Below, in pieces: positions 18,580-26,181 of a DNA stretch of 64,000 nucleotides (positions are counted from its first letter, which is position 1; each line of letters starts with the position of its first letter). Source of the stretch: Paraburkholderia ribeironis (lineage in GTDB: Bacteria; Pseudomonadota; Gammaproteobacteria; Burkholderiales; Burkholderiaceae); contig NZ_CYGX02000025.1 of NCBI RefSeq assembly GCF_900019265.1, forward strand, positions 62,977-126,976, written 5' to 3'. The notes under the pieces were generated by a model that was not told the DNA's origin, ran no database searches, and worked only from the letters and a program-made list of their open reading frames with translations. The position numbers and the translations under genes are program-made.

Positions 18580-18611
18580 AAACCCGAAACCAAACAAACC
18601 CGAAACCAAAC
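18580..18611. repeat. two perfect 16-bp tandem copies
   Basis: AAACCCGAAACCAAAC occurs twice in direct succession (18580-18595 and 18596-18611), preceded by a degenerate copy. Low-complexity A/C-rich DNA, about 75 bp upstream of the COG4315 gene. Confidence 0.8.
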
Positions 18612-18686
18612 GCACAACCGCAGTCCGCGACCACCCATCCGCTGCCTATACTCGAACCACACGTAGTCAACTCAGGAGCCCGCATC

Positions 18687-19055
18687 ATGCGCAAGACGAT
18701 CCTCTTTCTCGCCCCACTCGCGCTGCTCGCGCTGCAACAAAACGCCTTCGCCGATCCGCCGAAGGTGAACGCCGGCCGCATCGTCAACGCGGACGGCATG
18801 ACGCTCTATATGTTCGACAAAGACACCACGCCCGGCGTGAGTGCGTGCACCGGCGGCTGCATGAGCTACTGGCCAGCGGCCACGGCGAGCGCGACGGACA
18901 AGCCGTCAGGCGACTGGACGCTGATCCCCACCGCCGACGGCAAGCAGCAATGGGCGTACAAGGGCCATCCGCTGTATCGCTACGCGGCTGACAAACAGGC
19001 GGGAGATGCGAAGGGAGACGGCTTCAAGGACATGTGGCACGCGGCCAAACCCTGA
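18687..19055 (+). CDS. small secreted COG4315-type protein with YxFxxD-like repeats
   Basis: A 122-residue exported protein: signal peptide (RKTILFLAPLALLALQQNAFA after the initiator), then two copies of the secreted-repeat module of unknown function, with LYMFDKD near residue 35 and LYRYAAD near residue 99, each followed by Gly/Lys-rich loops. Between them CTGGC (about residues 47-51) and SYWPA form the conserved core. There is no lipobox cysteine, so it is probably periplasmic rather than lipidated. The ATG at 18687 has AGGAG 8 nt upstream. The family is common in Burkholderiaceae; its function is not known. Confidence 0.85.
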   Translation: MRKTILFLAPLALLALQQNAFADPPKVNAGRIVNADGMTLYMFDKDTTPGVSACTGGCMSYWPAATASATDKPSGDWTLIPTADGKQQWAYKGHPLYRYAADKQAGDAKGDGFKDMWHAAKP

Positions 19056-19127
19056 GCGTCAGCCGATGGAACCTCGGCGGTCGACAACGGCGCCGGAGCA
19101 AAGCCGGCGCCGCTTGGAAGCGGGATG

Positions 19128-19394
19128 TTATTCGTCTTTAGGGCACTGCAGATTACAGCCGTTCGGATCGCCCATATCGCCGCGCTTGCGCCTCGCCGAT
19201 TTCTCGCCGGACTGATACTTGGCCGAAGGCGCCGATGCGGCAAACGGCATTTGCGGATGCTCGGCAAACCGGAACTGTTCTTGCAGGATGCCGCCCGGCA
19301 CGCCGGGTGAATTCTGCGCGAACGCCACCGAAACGGTAGCAAACAGCACGCCGGCTGTCGCGGCGGCGGTACATGCGTGGAGAAGAGCTTTCAT
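19128..19394 (-). CDS. small secreted hypothetical protein
   Basis: An 88-residue protein with a clear signal peptide (KALLHACTAAATAGVLFATVS after the initiator, cleavage near AFA-QN). The mature part of about 60 residues is charged and has two cysteines near the end (GCNLQC). No family recognised. It converges with the COG4315 gene and is 109 bp downstream of the fds regulator on the same strand. Codon use is normal for the region, which supports it as real. Confidence 0.6.
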   Translation of the reverse strand: MKALLHACTAAATAGVLFATVSVAFAQNSPGVPGGILQEQFRFAEHPQMPFAASAPSAKYQSGEKSARRKRGDMGDPNGCNLQCPKDE

Positions 19395-19503
19395 ATCGAG
19401 TCAGCGCGGCGTGGCGCGCGGTTAAGGCGGAAACGGAAACTGAGAGATTAGCGGAAACGGACGCCCCGCGCAGCGACGCACGCAGCTTTATGTTTACGAG
19501 GTC

Positions 19504-20583
19504 TTACGCTGCCGCCTCACCCAGCCCCACCGCCAGATCGACCAGCTCGCCGCAGTTGCGCGGATCATAGCCTTCGAGCTGGTCGACGCTGTGGTGAAAA
19601 GCGTCGCTGCGCAGCACACCGATCACGGCTGCAAGCGGCGCGCGCTCCAGATGCGCGCGGTTGCAGGCAAAGTAATAGTCCTCGTCGACGATCGGAATGA
19701 AGTCGAGCCCGAAGTGATGCGCCGCGGGCGCCACGCCGAAACCCACGTCCGCCATGCCGCTCGCGACAAACGCCGCGATCGCCGAATGCGTGAGTTCGGC
19801 CGTTGCATAGCCATTGACCCGATCCGGATCGACGCCCAGCCGGCGCAGCGCGAGATCGAGCAGCATGCGCGTGCCGGAGCCGGGCTGGCGATTGACGAAA
19901 CGGATATCATCGCGCGCCAGGTCGGAGAGGCCGCCGATCCGCTTCGGGTTGCCCTTGCCGATAAAGAGGCCCTGCTTGCGTCGCGTCAGATGCACGAGCA
20001 CGTGACGCTGCGGGTCGAGCCAGCGCCGGTAGGTATCGGCGCATGCCGCGCGAAACTCGCCAAGCGGCAAGTGAAAGCCCGCCAGATCGCATTCACCGCG
20101 CGCCAGCGCGCTAACCGCGTCCGCGCCGTCGCGGTACTTGATATCGACCGGCAGATCGCTCGCGACCAGCGCCGTCACCAGCGCGGCCACCGCATAGCCA
20201 TGCGACGCATGGATGCGCACGTCGTCGGCGAGCGGCGCGAGCCAGCGGTTCAGATCGCTCGCCACTTCGCTCGCGAGCGCCTGCATGTTGCCGTCGAGCC
20301 GCTCGCCGCACAGCCGCTGCGCGCGCAATACCGCTTGCCCGAGTTCGGAGAGCACCGAGCCGCGGCCGCGTTCCTTGGCGATCAGCGGACCGCCCAGACG
20401 CTCCTCGATGCTGCGCAGCAAACCCCACGCATGCCGGTAGGACAAACCCTTAAGCGCTGCCGCCTGCGCGATGCTGCCGGACTCGTCGACCAGCGCGAGC
20501 AGCGGCACCACGTCCGACAGGCTGGCCTCGCGGCCGTCGGCGCCCTTCACGACCAGTTGCGCCTGGCATTCGATCCTGACCAT
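19504..20583 (-). CDS. ModE-like HTH regulator with a periplasmic-binding-type domain, probable regulator of formate dehydrogenase
   Basis: A 359-residue transcription factor. The N-terminal winged helix (about residues 20-100) is ModE/LysR-like: SGSIAQAAALKGLSYRHAWGLL and SELGQAVLRA. The C-terminal half (about 120-340) is a substrate-binding-protein-like fold (PBP_like/SBP type 2) with QPGSGTRMLLDLALRRLGV and GMADVGFGVAPAA, which in ModE relatives binds molybdate or related oxyanions. It is divergent from fdsG and shares a 134-bp control region with it. In related bacteria such a gene next to fds controls formate dehydrogenase expression; formate or molybdate sensing here is inference. ATG at 20583 lies inside a palindromic CATATATG. 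Confidence 0.82.
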   Translation of the reverse strand: MVRIECQAQLVVKGADGREASLSDVVPLLALVDESGSIAQAAALKGLSYRHAWGLLRSIEERLGGPLIAKERGRGSVLSELGQAVLRAQRLCGERLDGNMQALASEVASDLNRWLAPLADDVRIHASHGYAVAALVTALVASDLPVDIKYRDGADAVSALARGECDLAGFHLPLGEFRAACADTYRRWLDPQRHVLVHLTRRKQGLFIGKGNPKRIGGLSDLARDDIRFVNRQPGSGTRMLLDLALRRLGVDPDRVNGYATAELTHSAIAAFVASGMADVGFGVAPAAHHFGLDFIPIVDEDYYFACNRAHLERAPLAAVIGVLRSDAFHHSVDQLEGYDPRNCGELVDLAVGLGEAAA

Positions 20584-20717
20584 ATATGTTCAACTCTTTC
20601 CTATTGCATGTGCCGGTTTGCCCGCCTATCGTTCGGCTATTCCATGTCGAATAAGCGAAGCATACGTGCACGAATTATGAATAACAAGTGCATATATAGC
20701 TTCGGAGGAGCCCCCTT
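20581..20717. promoter_or_regulatory. divergent control region between the regulator and fdsG
   Basis: The 134-bp gap carries two copies of CATATAT, one at 20581-20587 (within palindrome CATATATG overlapping the regulator start) and one at 20691-20697, next to the fdsG ribosome site. Their placement at both ends suits an autoregulated divergent operator. Binding by the neighbouring regulator is inference. Confidence 0.45.
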
Positions 20718-21203
20718 TTGGACGATTCCCTCGCCATCGCATCCGATCAGCTCGTGCAACGTCACGCGCGGCCGGGCATGTCGCTGCTTGCGGTGCTGCA
20801 CGCAATTCAGGACGAACTCGGCTACGTGCCGTCCGGCGCGATCACGCCGCTCGCGCGTGCGATGAACCTGTCGCGCGCCGAAGTGCACGGCGTCATCACC
20901 TACTACCACCACTTCCGTACCGAGCCCGCCGCGCCCGTCACGGTGCAGCTGTGCCGCGCGGAAGCCTGCCGCAGCATGGGCACCGAAGCGCTCGCGCAGC
21001 ATATCGAGGCGCACACCGGCTGCCGCTTCGACGCCGGACATCAGGCTGGCGCAGCGGTCGAACTGGAGTCGGCGTATTGCCTCGGTCAATGCGCGCTGTC
21101 ACCGGCGCTGATGCTCAACGGCACGCTGCACGCCAAGGTTACGCCGCAAAAATTCGACGCGCTCCTCGCGGCTGCGCGCAAGTGTGTGGAGGTGCCGGCA
21201 TGA
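20718..21203 (+). CDS. fdsG: NAD-dependent formate dehydrogenase, gamma subunit
   Basis: NuoE-like [2Fe-2S] subunit (161 aa) of the soluble formate dehydrogenase complex, passing electrons between the molybdenum subunit and the flavin subunit. Thioredoxin-like 2Fe-2S cysteines are in QLCRAEACRSMG and AYCLGQCALSP, and the family motif HGVITYYHHF is near residue 57. The start is a TTG at 20718, chosen because GGAGGAG lies exactly 7 nt upstream and no ATG is possible before the conserved SLLAVLHAIQDELGY. It is first in fdsGBAD and its TGA overlaps the fdsB ATG. Confidence 0.93.
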   Translation: MDDSLAIASDQLVQRHARPGMSLLAVLHAIQDELGYVPSGAITPLARAMNLSRAEVHGVITYYHHFRTEPAAPVTVQLCRAEACRSMGTEALAQHIEAHTGCRFDAGHQAGAAVELESAYCLGQCALSPALMLNGTLHAKVTPQKFDALLAAARKCVEVPA

Positions 21204-22789
21204 CGCGCATCTATGTTCCGCGCGACTCGTCGGCGCTGGCACTCGACGCCGATGCGGTGGCGCGAGCGATCGAGACCGAAGCCGCGCGCCGCGGCATCGC
21301 GATCGAACTGGTCCGCAACGGTTCACGCGGTCTGCTGTGGCTCGAACCGCTCGTCGAAGTCGCGACGGCCGCGGGCCGCATCGGCTACGCGAACATCGAA
21401 GCGCACGACGTGGCCGCGCTATTCGATGCCGGCTTCATCGCCGGCGCCGAGCATGCGCGGCGTGTCGGCGTGGTCGACGAGATTCCGTATCTGAAGAAGC
21501 AGCAGCGTCTGACCTTCGCGCGCATCGGCATCACCGACCCGCTCTCCATCGACGACTACGTTGCCCACGGCGGCCTCGAAGGTTTGCGACAAGCGCTGCA
21601 AACCGACGGCGACGCCGCCTGCGCAGCGTTGATCGAATCCGGTCTGCGCGGCCGCGGTGGCGCGGCATTCCCGGCTGGCATCAAATGGCGCACGGTGCGC
21701 GGTGCGCAAGCGGCGCAGAAATACATCGTCTGCAATGCCGACGAAGGCGACTCCGGCACCTTCTCCGATCGCCTCGTGATGGAAAGCGATCCGTACGTAC
21801 TGATCGAAGGGATGCTGATCGCGGGCGTCGTGACCGGCGCGACGGTCGGCTACATCTATGTGCGCAGCGAGTACCCGCATTCGATCGCCACGCTCGAAGC
21901 GGCCATTGCGCGCGCCCGCGCGGCGGGCTGGCTGGGCGATAGCGTGCTCGGCTCGAACGCGCATCGCTTCGAGCTGTTCGTCGCGAAAGGCGCCGGCTCG
22001 TACGTGTGCGGCGAGGAAACGGCATTGCTCGAATCGCTCGAAGGCAAGCGCGGCATCGTCCGCGCGAAGCCGCCGGTGCCCGCGCTCGCCGGTCTGTACG
22101 GCCAGCCGACCGTGATCAACAACGTCATCACGCTCGCCACCGTGCCGATCATCTTCGCACGCGGCGCAGCGTTCTATAAGGATTTCGGCATGGGCCGCTC
22201 GCGCGGCACGCTGCCGTTCCAGCTCGCCGGCAACGTGAAACAAGGCGGCCTCGTCGAGCTCGCGTTCGGTGTGACGCTGCGGCAACTGCTCGACGACTTC
22301 GGCGGCGGCACGGCGAGCGGCCGGCCGGCGCGCGCCGTGCAGGTGGGCGGCCCGCTCGGCACGTATCTGCCGCAAAGCCAGTGGGACATTCCGATGGACT
22401 ACGAAGCGTATGCGGCAGTCGGCGCGGTGATCGGCCACGGCGGTCTGGTGGTGCATGACGACACGTCGAATCTCGCCGAGCTCGCGCAGTATGCGATGCA
22501 CTTCTGCGCGCTCGAATCGTGCGGCAAGTGCACGCCGTGCCGGATCGGCTCGACGCGCGGCGTCGAAGTGATCGGACGGATTCGCAACGGCGATACCTCG
22601 GTGCGCCAGGTGCAACTGCTGCGCGATCTGTGCGACACGATGGTGTCCGGCTCGCTGTGCGCGATGGGCGGGATGACGCCGTACCCGGTGCTGTCGGCGC
22701 TCGACCATTTCCCCGAAGACTTCGGTCTCGCCGCGCCTCACGCTGCGGATCACACAACCGACCCCGCCAGCAACGCGGCCGCGGCCTGA
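21200..22789 (+). CDS. fdsB: NAD-dependent formate dehydrogenase, beta subunit
   Basis: NuoF-like subunit (529 aa) that carries FMN, a [4Fe-4S] cluster and the NAD+ site and reduces NAD+ with electrons from formate. An N-terminal thioredoxin-like NuoE-type segment (about 1-100) precedes the NuoF part. Seen motifs are GLRGRGGAAFPAGIKW (NADH/FMN binding), CNADEGDSGTFSDR (FMN) and the cluster-binding ESCGKCTPCRIG with a later cysteine in SGSLCAMG. The ATG at 21200 overlaps the fdsG stop as ATGA. A 15-bp gap leads to fdsA. Confidence 0.95.
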   Translation: MTRIYVPRDSSALALDADAVARAIETEAARRGIAIELVRNGSRGLLWLEPLVEVATAAGRIGYANIEAHDVAALFDAGFIAGAEHARRVGVVDEIPYLKKQQRLTFARIGITDPLSIDDYVAHGGLEGLRQALQTDGDAACAALIESGLRGRGGAAFPAGIKWRTVRGAQAAQKYIVCNADEGDSGTFSDRLVMESDPYVLIEGMLIAGVVTGATVGYIYVRSEYPHSIATLEAAIARARAAGWLGDSVLGSNAHRFELFVAKGAGSYVCGEETALLESLEGKRGIVRAKPPVPALAGLYGQPTVINNVITLATVPIIFARGAAFYKDFGMGRSRGTLPFQLAGNVKQGGLVELAFGVTLRQLLDDFGGGTASGRPARAVQVGGPLGTYLPQSQWDIPMDYEAYAAVGAVIGHGGLVVHDDTSNLAELAQYAMHFCALESCGKCTPCRIGSTRGVEVIGRIRNGDTSVRQVQLLRDLCDTMVSGSLCAMGGMTPYPVLSALDHFPEDFGLAAPHAADHTTDPASNAAAA

Positions 22790-22804
22790 CCCAGGAGCCT
22801 CACC

Positions 22805-25762
22805 ATGTCCGACCTGCTCAACTCGTCCGCCGGCGGCTGCGGCTCTGGCAACTGCGCATGCAAATCGCAGGCGCAAGCGCGCGCCGCCAACCCGGCAATC
22901 AATCCATTCTCCGACGAGATCGATTACGGCACGCCCGCGCGTCACGCCGATGTCGACGTCACGCTCGAAATCGACGGCCAGGCGGTGACGGTTCCCGCCG
23001 GCACCTCGGTGATGCGCGCCGCGGTCGAAGCCGGCGTCAACGTGCCGAAGCTGTGCGCGACCGATTCGCTCGAACCATTCGGCTCGTGCCGCCTGTGCCT
23101 CGTCGAAATCGAAGGCCGGCGCGGCTATCCCGCGTCGTGCACGACACCGGTCGAAGCCGGCATGAAGGTCCGCACGCAAACCGAACGTCTGCAGTCGCTG
23201 CGCCGCAATGTGATGGAGCTGTACATCTCCGACCACCCGCTCGACTGTCTCACCTGTCCCGCCAACGGCGACTGCGAATTGCAGGACATGGCGGGCGTGA
23301 CGGGCTTGCGCGAAGTGCGCTACGGCTTCGACGGCGCGAACCATCTGAAGGACGCCAAAGACGAGTCGAATCCGTATTTCACTTACGATCCGTCGAAGTG
23401 CATCGTCTGCAATCGCTGCGTGCGTGCGTGCGAGGAAACCCAAGGGACGTTCGCGCTGACCATCGCGGGGCGCGGTTTCGAATCGCGCGTGGCGGCGAGC
23501 GAGAATCAGCCGTTCATGGATTCGGAGTGTGTGTCGTGCGGCGCATGCGTCGCTGCATGTCCGACCGCGACGCTGCAGGAAAAATCGGTCGTCATGCTTG
23601 GCCAGGCCGAGCATTCGGTCGTCACCACCTGCGCGTATTGCGGCGTCGGCTGCTCGTTCAAGGCGGAGATGAAGGGCAACCAGGTGGTGCGGATGGTGCC
23701 GTACAAGAACGGCCACGCCAACGAAGGTCACGCGTGTGTGAAGGGCCGCTTCGCCTGGGGCTACGCGACGCACAAGGACCGCATCACGAAGCCGATGATC
23801 CGCGCGAAGATCACCGACCCGTGGCGCGAAGTCAGCTGGGAAGAAGCACTCGATTACGCCGCATCGGAATTCCGCCGGATCCAGGCGAAGCACGGCCGCG
23901 ATTCGATCGGCGGCATCACGTCATCGCGTTGCACGAACGAAGAGACTTATCTGGTGCAGAAGCTGGTGCGCGCCGCGTTCGGCAACAACAACGTCGACAC
24001 CTGTGCGCGCGTGTGCCACTCGCCGACCGGCTACGGCCTGAAGACCACGATCGGCGAATCGGCGGGCACGCAGACGTTCGCGTCGGTCGACAAGGCCGAT
24101 GTGATCATGGTGATCGGCGCGAATCCGACCGACGGCCACCCGGTGTTCGGTTCGCGACTCAAGCGCCGCGTGCGCGAAGGCGCGAAGCTGATCGTGGTCG
24201 ATCCGCGGCGCATCGACATCGTCGATACCCCGCATGTGAAGGCTTCGCATCATCTGCAATTGCGCCCCGGCACCAATGTCGCCGTGGTGAACGCGCTCGC
24301 GCATGTGATCGTGACCGAAGGTCTGCTGAACGAAGCGTTCATCGCGGAGCGTTGCGAGACGCGCGCCTTCGAGCAGTGGCGCGCTTTCGTCGCGCTGCCG
24401 GAAAACGCGCCGGAAGCCACCGAAGCGGTGACCGGCGTGCCGGCCCAGCAGGTCCGCGAAGCCGCCCGCATTTATGCAACGGGCGGCAACGCTGCGATCT
24501 ACTACGGCCTCGGCGTGACCGAACACGCGCAAGGCTCGACGATGGTGATAGGCATCGCCAACCTCGCGATGGCGACCGGCAACATCGGCCGCGAAGGGGT
24601 CGGCGTGAATCCGCTGCGCGGCCAGAACAACGTGCAGGGTTCGTGCGACATGGGCTCGTTCCCGCACGAACTGCCCGGCTACCGCCACATCGGCGACACG
24701 CTCACGCGTACGCTGTTCGAAGAGGCGTGGAACGTCACGCTGCAGCCGGAACCCGGCCTGCGGATTCCGAACATGTTCGACGCCGCGGTGCATGGCAGTT
24801 TCAAGGGCTTGTACTGCCAGGGCGAAGACATCGTGCAGTCGGATCCGAACACGCATCATGTGGCGGCGGCGCTGTCGTCGATGGAATGCATCGTGGTGCA
24901 GGACATCTTCCTCAACGAGACGGCCAAGTATGCGCACGTGCTGCTGCCCGGCTCGACGTTCCTCGAAAAGGACGGCACCTTCACCAATGCCGAGCGCCGC
25001 ATTTCGCGCGTGCGCAAGGTGATGCCGCCGCTTGCGGGTTACGCCGACTGGGAAGTCACGGTGATGCTCTCGCGCAAGCTCGGCTATGAGATGGACTACA
25101 CGCATCCGTCGCAGATCATGGACGAGATCGCGCGTCTCACGCCGACCTTCCATGGCGTGTCGTATCGCAAGATCGACGAGCTCGGCAGCATCCAGTGGCC
25201 GTGCAACGAGCAGGCGCCGGACGGCACGCCGACCATGCACGTCGATGCCTTCGTGCGCGGCAAGGGCAAGTTCGTGATTACGAAGTTCATCGCCTCGCCG
25301 GAGAAGGTCACGCGCAAATATCCGCTGCTGCTCACGACGGGCCGCATCCTGTCGCAGTACAACGTGGGCGCGCAAACGCGCCGCACCGAAAACTCGCGCT
25401 GGCACGACGAGGACCGGCTCGAGCTGCATCCGCACGATGCCGAAGAACGCGGCATCAAGCCCGGCGACTGGGTCGGCATCGAATCGCGTGCGGGGCACAC
25501 GGTATTGCGCGCGAAAGTGACCGAGCGGATGCAGCCGGGCGTGGTCTACACGACGTTCCACTTCCCCGAATCGGGCGCGAACGTGATCACCACCGATAGC
25601 TCGGACTGGGCGACCAACTGTCCGGAATACAAGGTGACCGCGGTGCAGGTGATGCCGGTCGAACAACCGTCGCAATGGCAGCAGGACTATTCGCGCTTCA
25701 ACGCCGAGCAGCTCGCGCTGCTGGATCAGCGCGAGCTGGCCAACGCGACATCGGGCAAGTGA
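22805..25762 (+). CDS. fdsA: NAD-dependent formate dehydrogenase, alpha (molybdenum) subunit
   Basis: Catalytic subunit (985 aa) that oxidises formate to CO2 at a bis-MGD molybdenum centre. Order: an unusual Cys/Ser-rich N-terminal tail (GGCGSGNCACK), a NuoG-like [2Fe-2S] domain with GSCRLCLVE, the His-Cys [4Fe-4S] segment ending CPANGDCELQ, two [4Fe-4S] ferredoxin motifs (CIVCNRCVRACEE and CVSCGACVAACPT), then CAYCGVGCSF at the start of the molybdopterin domain. The Mo ligand Cys followed by His is in CARVCHSPTG near residue 405. C-terminal molydopterin dinucleotide-binding domain from about 830. A plain cysteine, not selenocysteine, is encoded. Middle gene of fdsGBAD. Confidence 0.96.
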   Translation: MSDLLNSSAGGCGSGNCACKSQAQARAANPAINPFSDEIDYGTPARHADVDVTLEIDGQAVTVPAGTSVMRAAVEAGVNVPKLCATDSLEPFGSCRLCLVEIEGRRGYPASCTTPVEAGMKVRTQTERLQSLRRNVMELYISDHPLDCLTCPANGDCELQDMAGVTGLREVRYGFDGANHLKDAKDESNPYFTYDPSKCIVCNRCVRACEETQGTFALTIAGRGFESRVAASENQPFMDSECVSCGACVAACPTATLQEKSVVMLGQAEHSVVTTCAYCGVGCSFKAEMKGNQVVRMVPYKNGHANEGHACVKGRFAWGYATHKDRITKPMIRAKITDPWREVSWEEALDYAASEFRRIQAKHGRDSIGGITSSRCTNEETYLVQKLVRAAFGNNNVDTCARVCHSPTGYGLKTTIGESAGTQTFASVDKADVIMVIGANPTDGHPVFGSRLKRRVREGAKLIVVDPRRIDIVDTPHVKASHHLQLRPGTNVAVVNALAHVIVTEGLLNEAFIAERCETRAFEQWRAFVALPENAPEATEAVTGVPAQQVREAARIYATGGNAAIYYGLGVTEHAQGSTMVIGIANLAMATGNIGREGVGVNPLRGQNNVQGSCDMGSFPHELPGYRHIGDTLTRTLFEEAWNVTLQPEPGLRIPNMFDAAVHGSFKGLYCQGEDIVQSDPNTHHVAAALSSMECIVVQDIFLNETAKYAHVLLPGSTFLEKDGTFTNAERRISRVRKVMPPLAGYADWEVTVMLSRKLGYEMDYTHPSQIMDEIARLTPTFHGVSYRKIDELGSIQWPCNEQAPDGTPTMHVDAFVRGKGKFVITKFIASPEKVTRKYPLLLTTGRILSQYNVGAQTRRTENSRWHDEDRLELHPHDAEERGIKPGDWVGIESRAGHTVLRAKVTERMQPGVVYTTFHFPESGANVITTDSSDWATNCPEYKVTAVQVMPVEQPSQWQQDYSRFNAEQLALLDQRELANATSGK

Positions 25763-25770
25763 GGCGAGCG

Positions 25771-26022
25771 ATGGACAATCAGAACCTGGTCGACATGGCG
25801 AACCGGATCGGCGATTTCTTCGATTCGATGCCGGACCGCGAAGAGGCCCTCGCCGGCGTCGCCGAGCATATTCGCCGCTTCTGGGAGCCGCGCATGCGAC
25901 GCGCGCTGCTCGCGACGCTCGACGCGCCGGACACGAGTGGCATCGCGATGTCGGACTTCGTCAGGCAAGCGCTCGTCAGTCATCGCGCGCAGTTGACGCC
26001 CGCGGAGCCTTCGACGGTTTGA
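25771..26022 (+). CDS. fdsD: formate dehydrogenase, delta subunit
   Basis: A small 83-residue subunit of the fds complex with the family pattern LVDMANRIGDFFDSMP and HIRRFWEPRMRR. In Rhodobacter and Cupriavidus complexes the delta subunit is needed for assembly or stability. The ATG at 25771 follows the fdsA stop by 8 bp with GAGGCGAG as ribosome site. No fdsC (FdhD-like sulfurtransferase) lies between fdsA and fdsD, unlike the Cupriavidus fdsGBACD order. Confidence 0.92.
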   Translation: MDNQNLVDMANRIGDFFDSMPDREEALAGVAEHIRRFWEPRMRRALLATLDAPDTSGIAMSDFVRQALVSHRAQLTPAEPSTV

Positions 26023-26085
26023 GCCACGGCGCGCGGGCGCTTCTCGCCGCCTGCGCGCCACCGTCTTGCCATCGATCTGCGGCTC

Positions 26086-26181
26086 GCTTCACAGCCGGTT
26101 TCACAGCCGGCTTCAGAACCCGCTTCATAGCCCGCTCCACAGCCCGCTCCACAGCCCGCCTCACAACCTCCTTCACAGCGC
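26086..26181. repeat. eight degenerate 12-bp tandem repeats
   Basis: Consecutive 12-bp units of the type GCTTCACAGCCG run from 26086 to 26181: three TTCACAGCC-like forms, two identical GCTCCACAGCCC copies at 26134-26157, and diverged copies at the ends. The array lies between convergent fdsD and the FAD monooxygenase gene and enters the last three codons of the latter. Confidence 0.85.

Larger units (their letters stand above)
18017..18686. other. AT-rich non-coding region upstream of the peptide operon
   Basis: 670 bp, clearly richer in A+T than its surroundings. The part nearest the peptide gene should hold its promoter: on the minus strand TTGATT and TAATAT or TATAAG are seen near 18135-18175 with poor spacing. 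The 16-bp inverted repeat at 18047-18062 and the 16-bp tandem duplication at 18580-18611 are listed separately. Short open frames here lack ribosome sites. Confidence 0.6.

Noticed and set aside
18402..18662. Open frame of 86 codons on the minus strand in the AT-rich region
   Set aside because: Overlaps a tandem repeat, has odd Phe/Val/Arg composition and no ribosome site.
11938..18686. Mobile element at ssrA with att duplication
   Set aside because: No integrase, transposase or copy of the ssrA 3' end was found, so only a weak island suspicion is kept as a finding.
21419..23893. An 824-codon open frame opposite fdsB and fdsA
   Set aside because: Antisense shadow of well-supported formate dehydrogenase genes; composition is non-protein-like.
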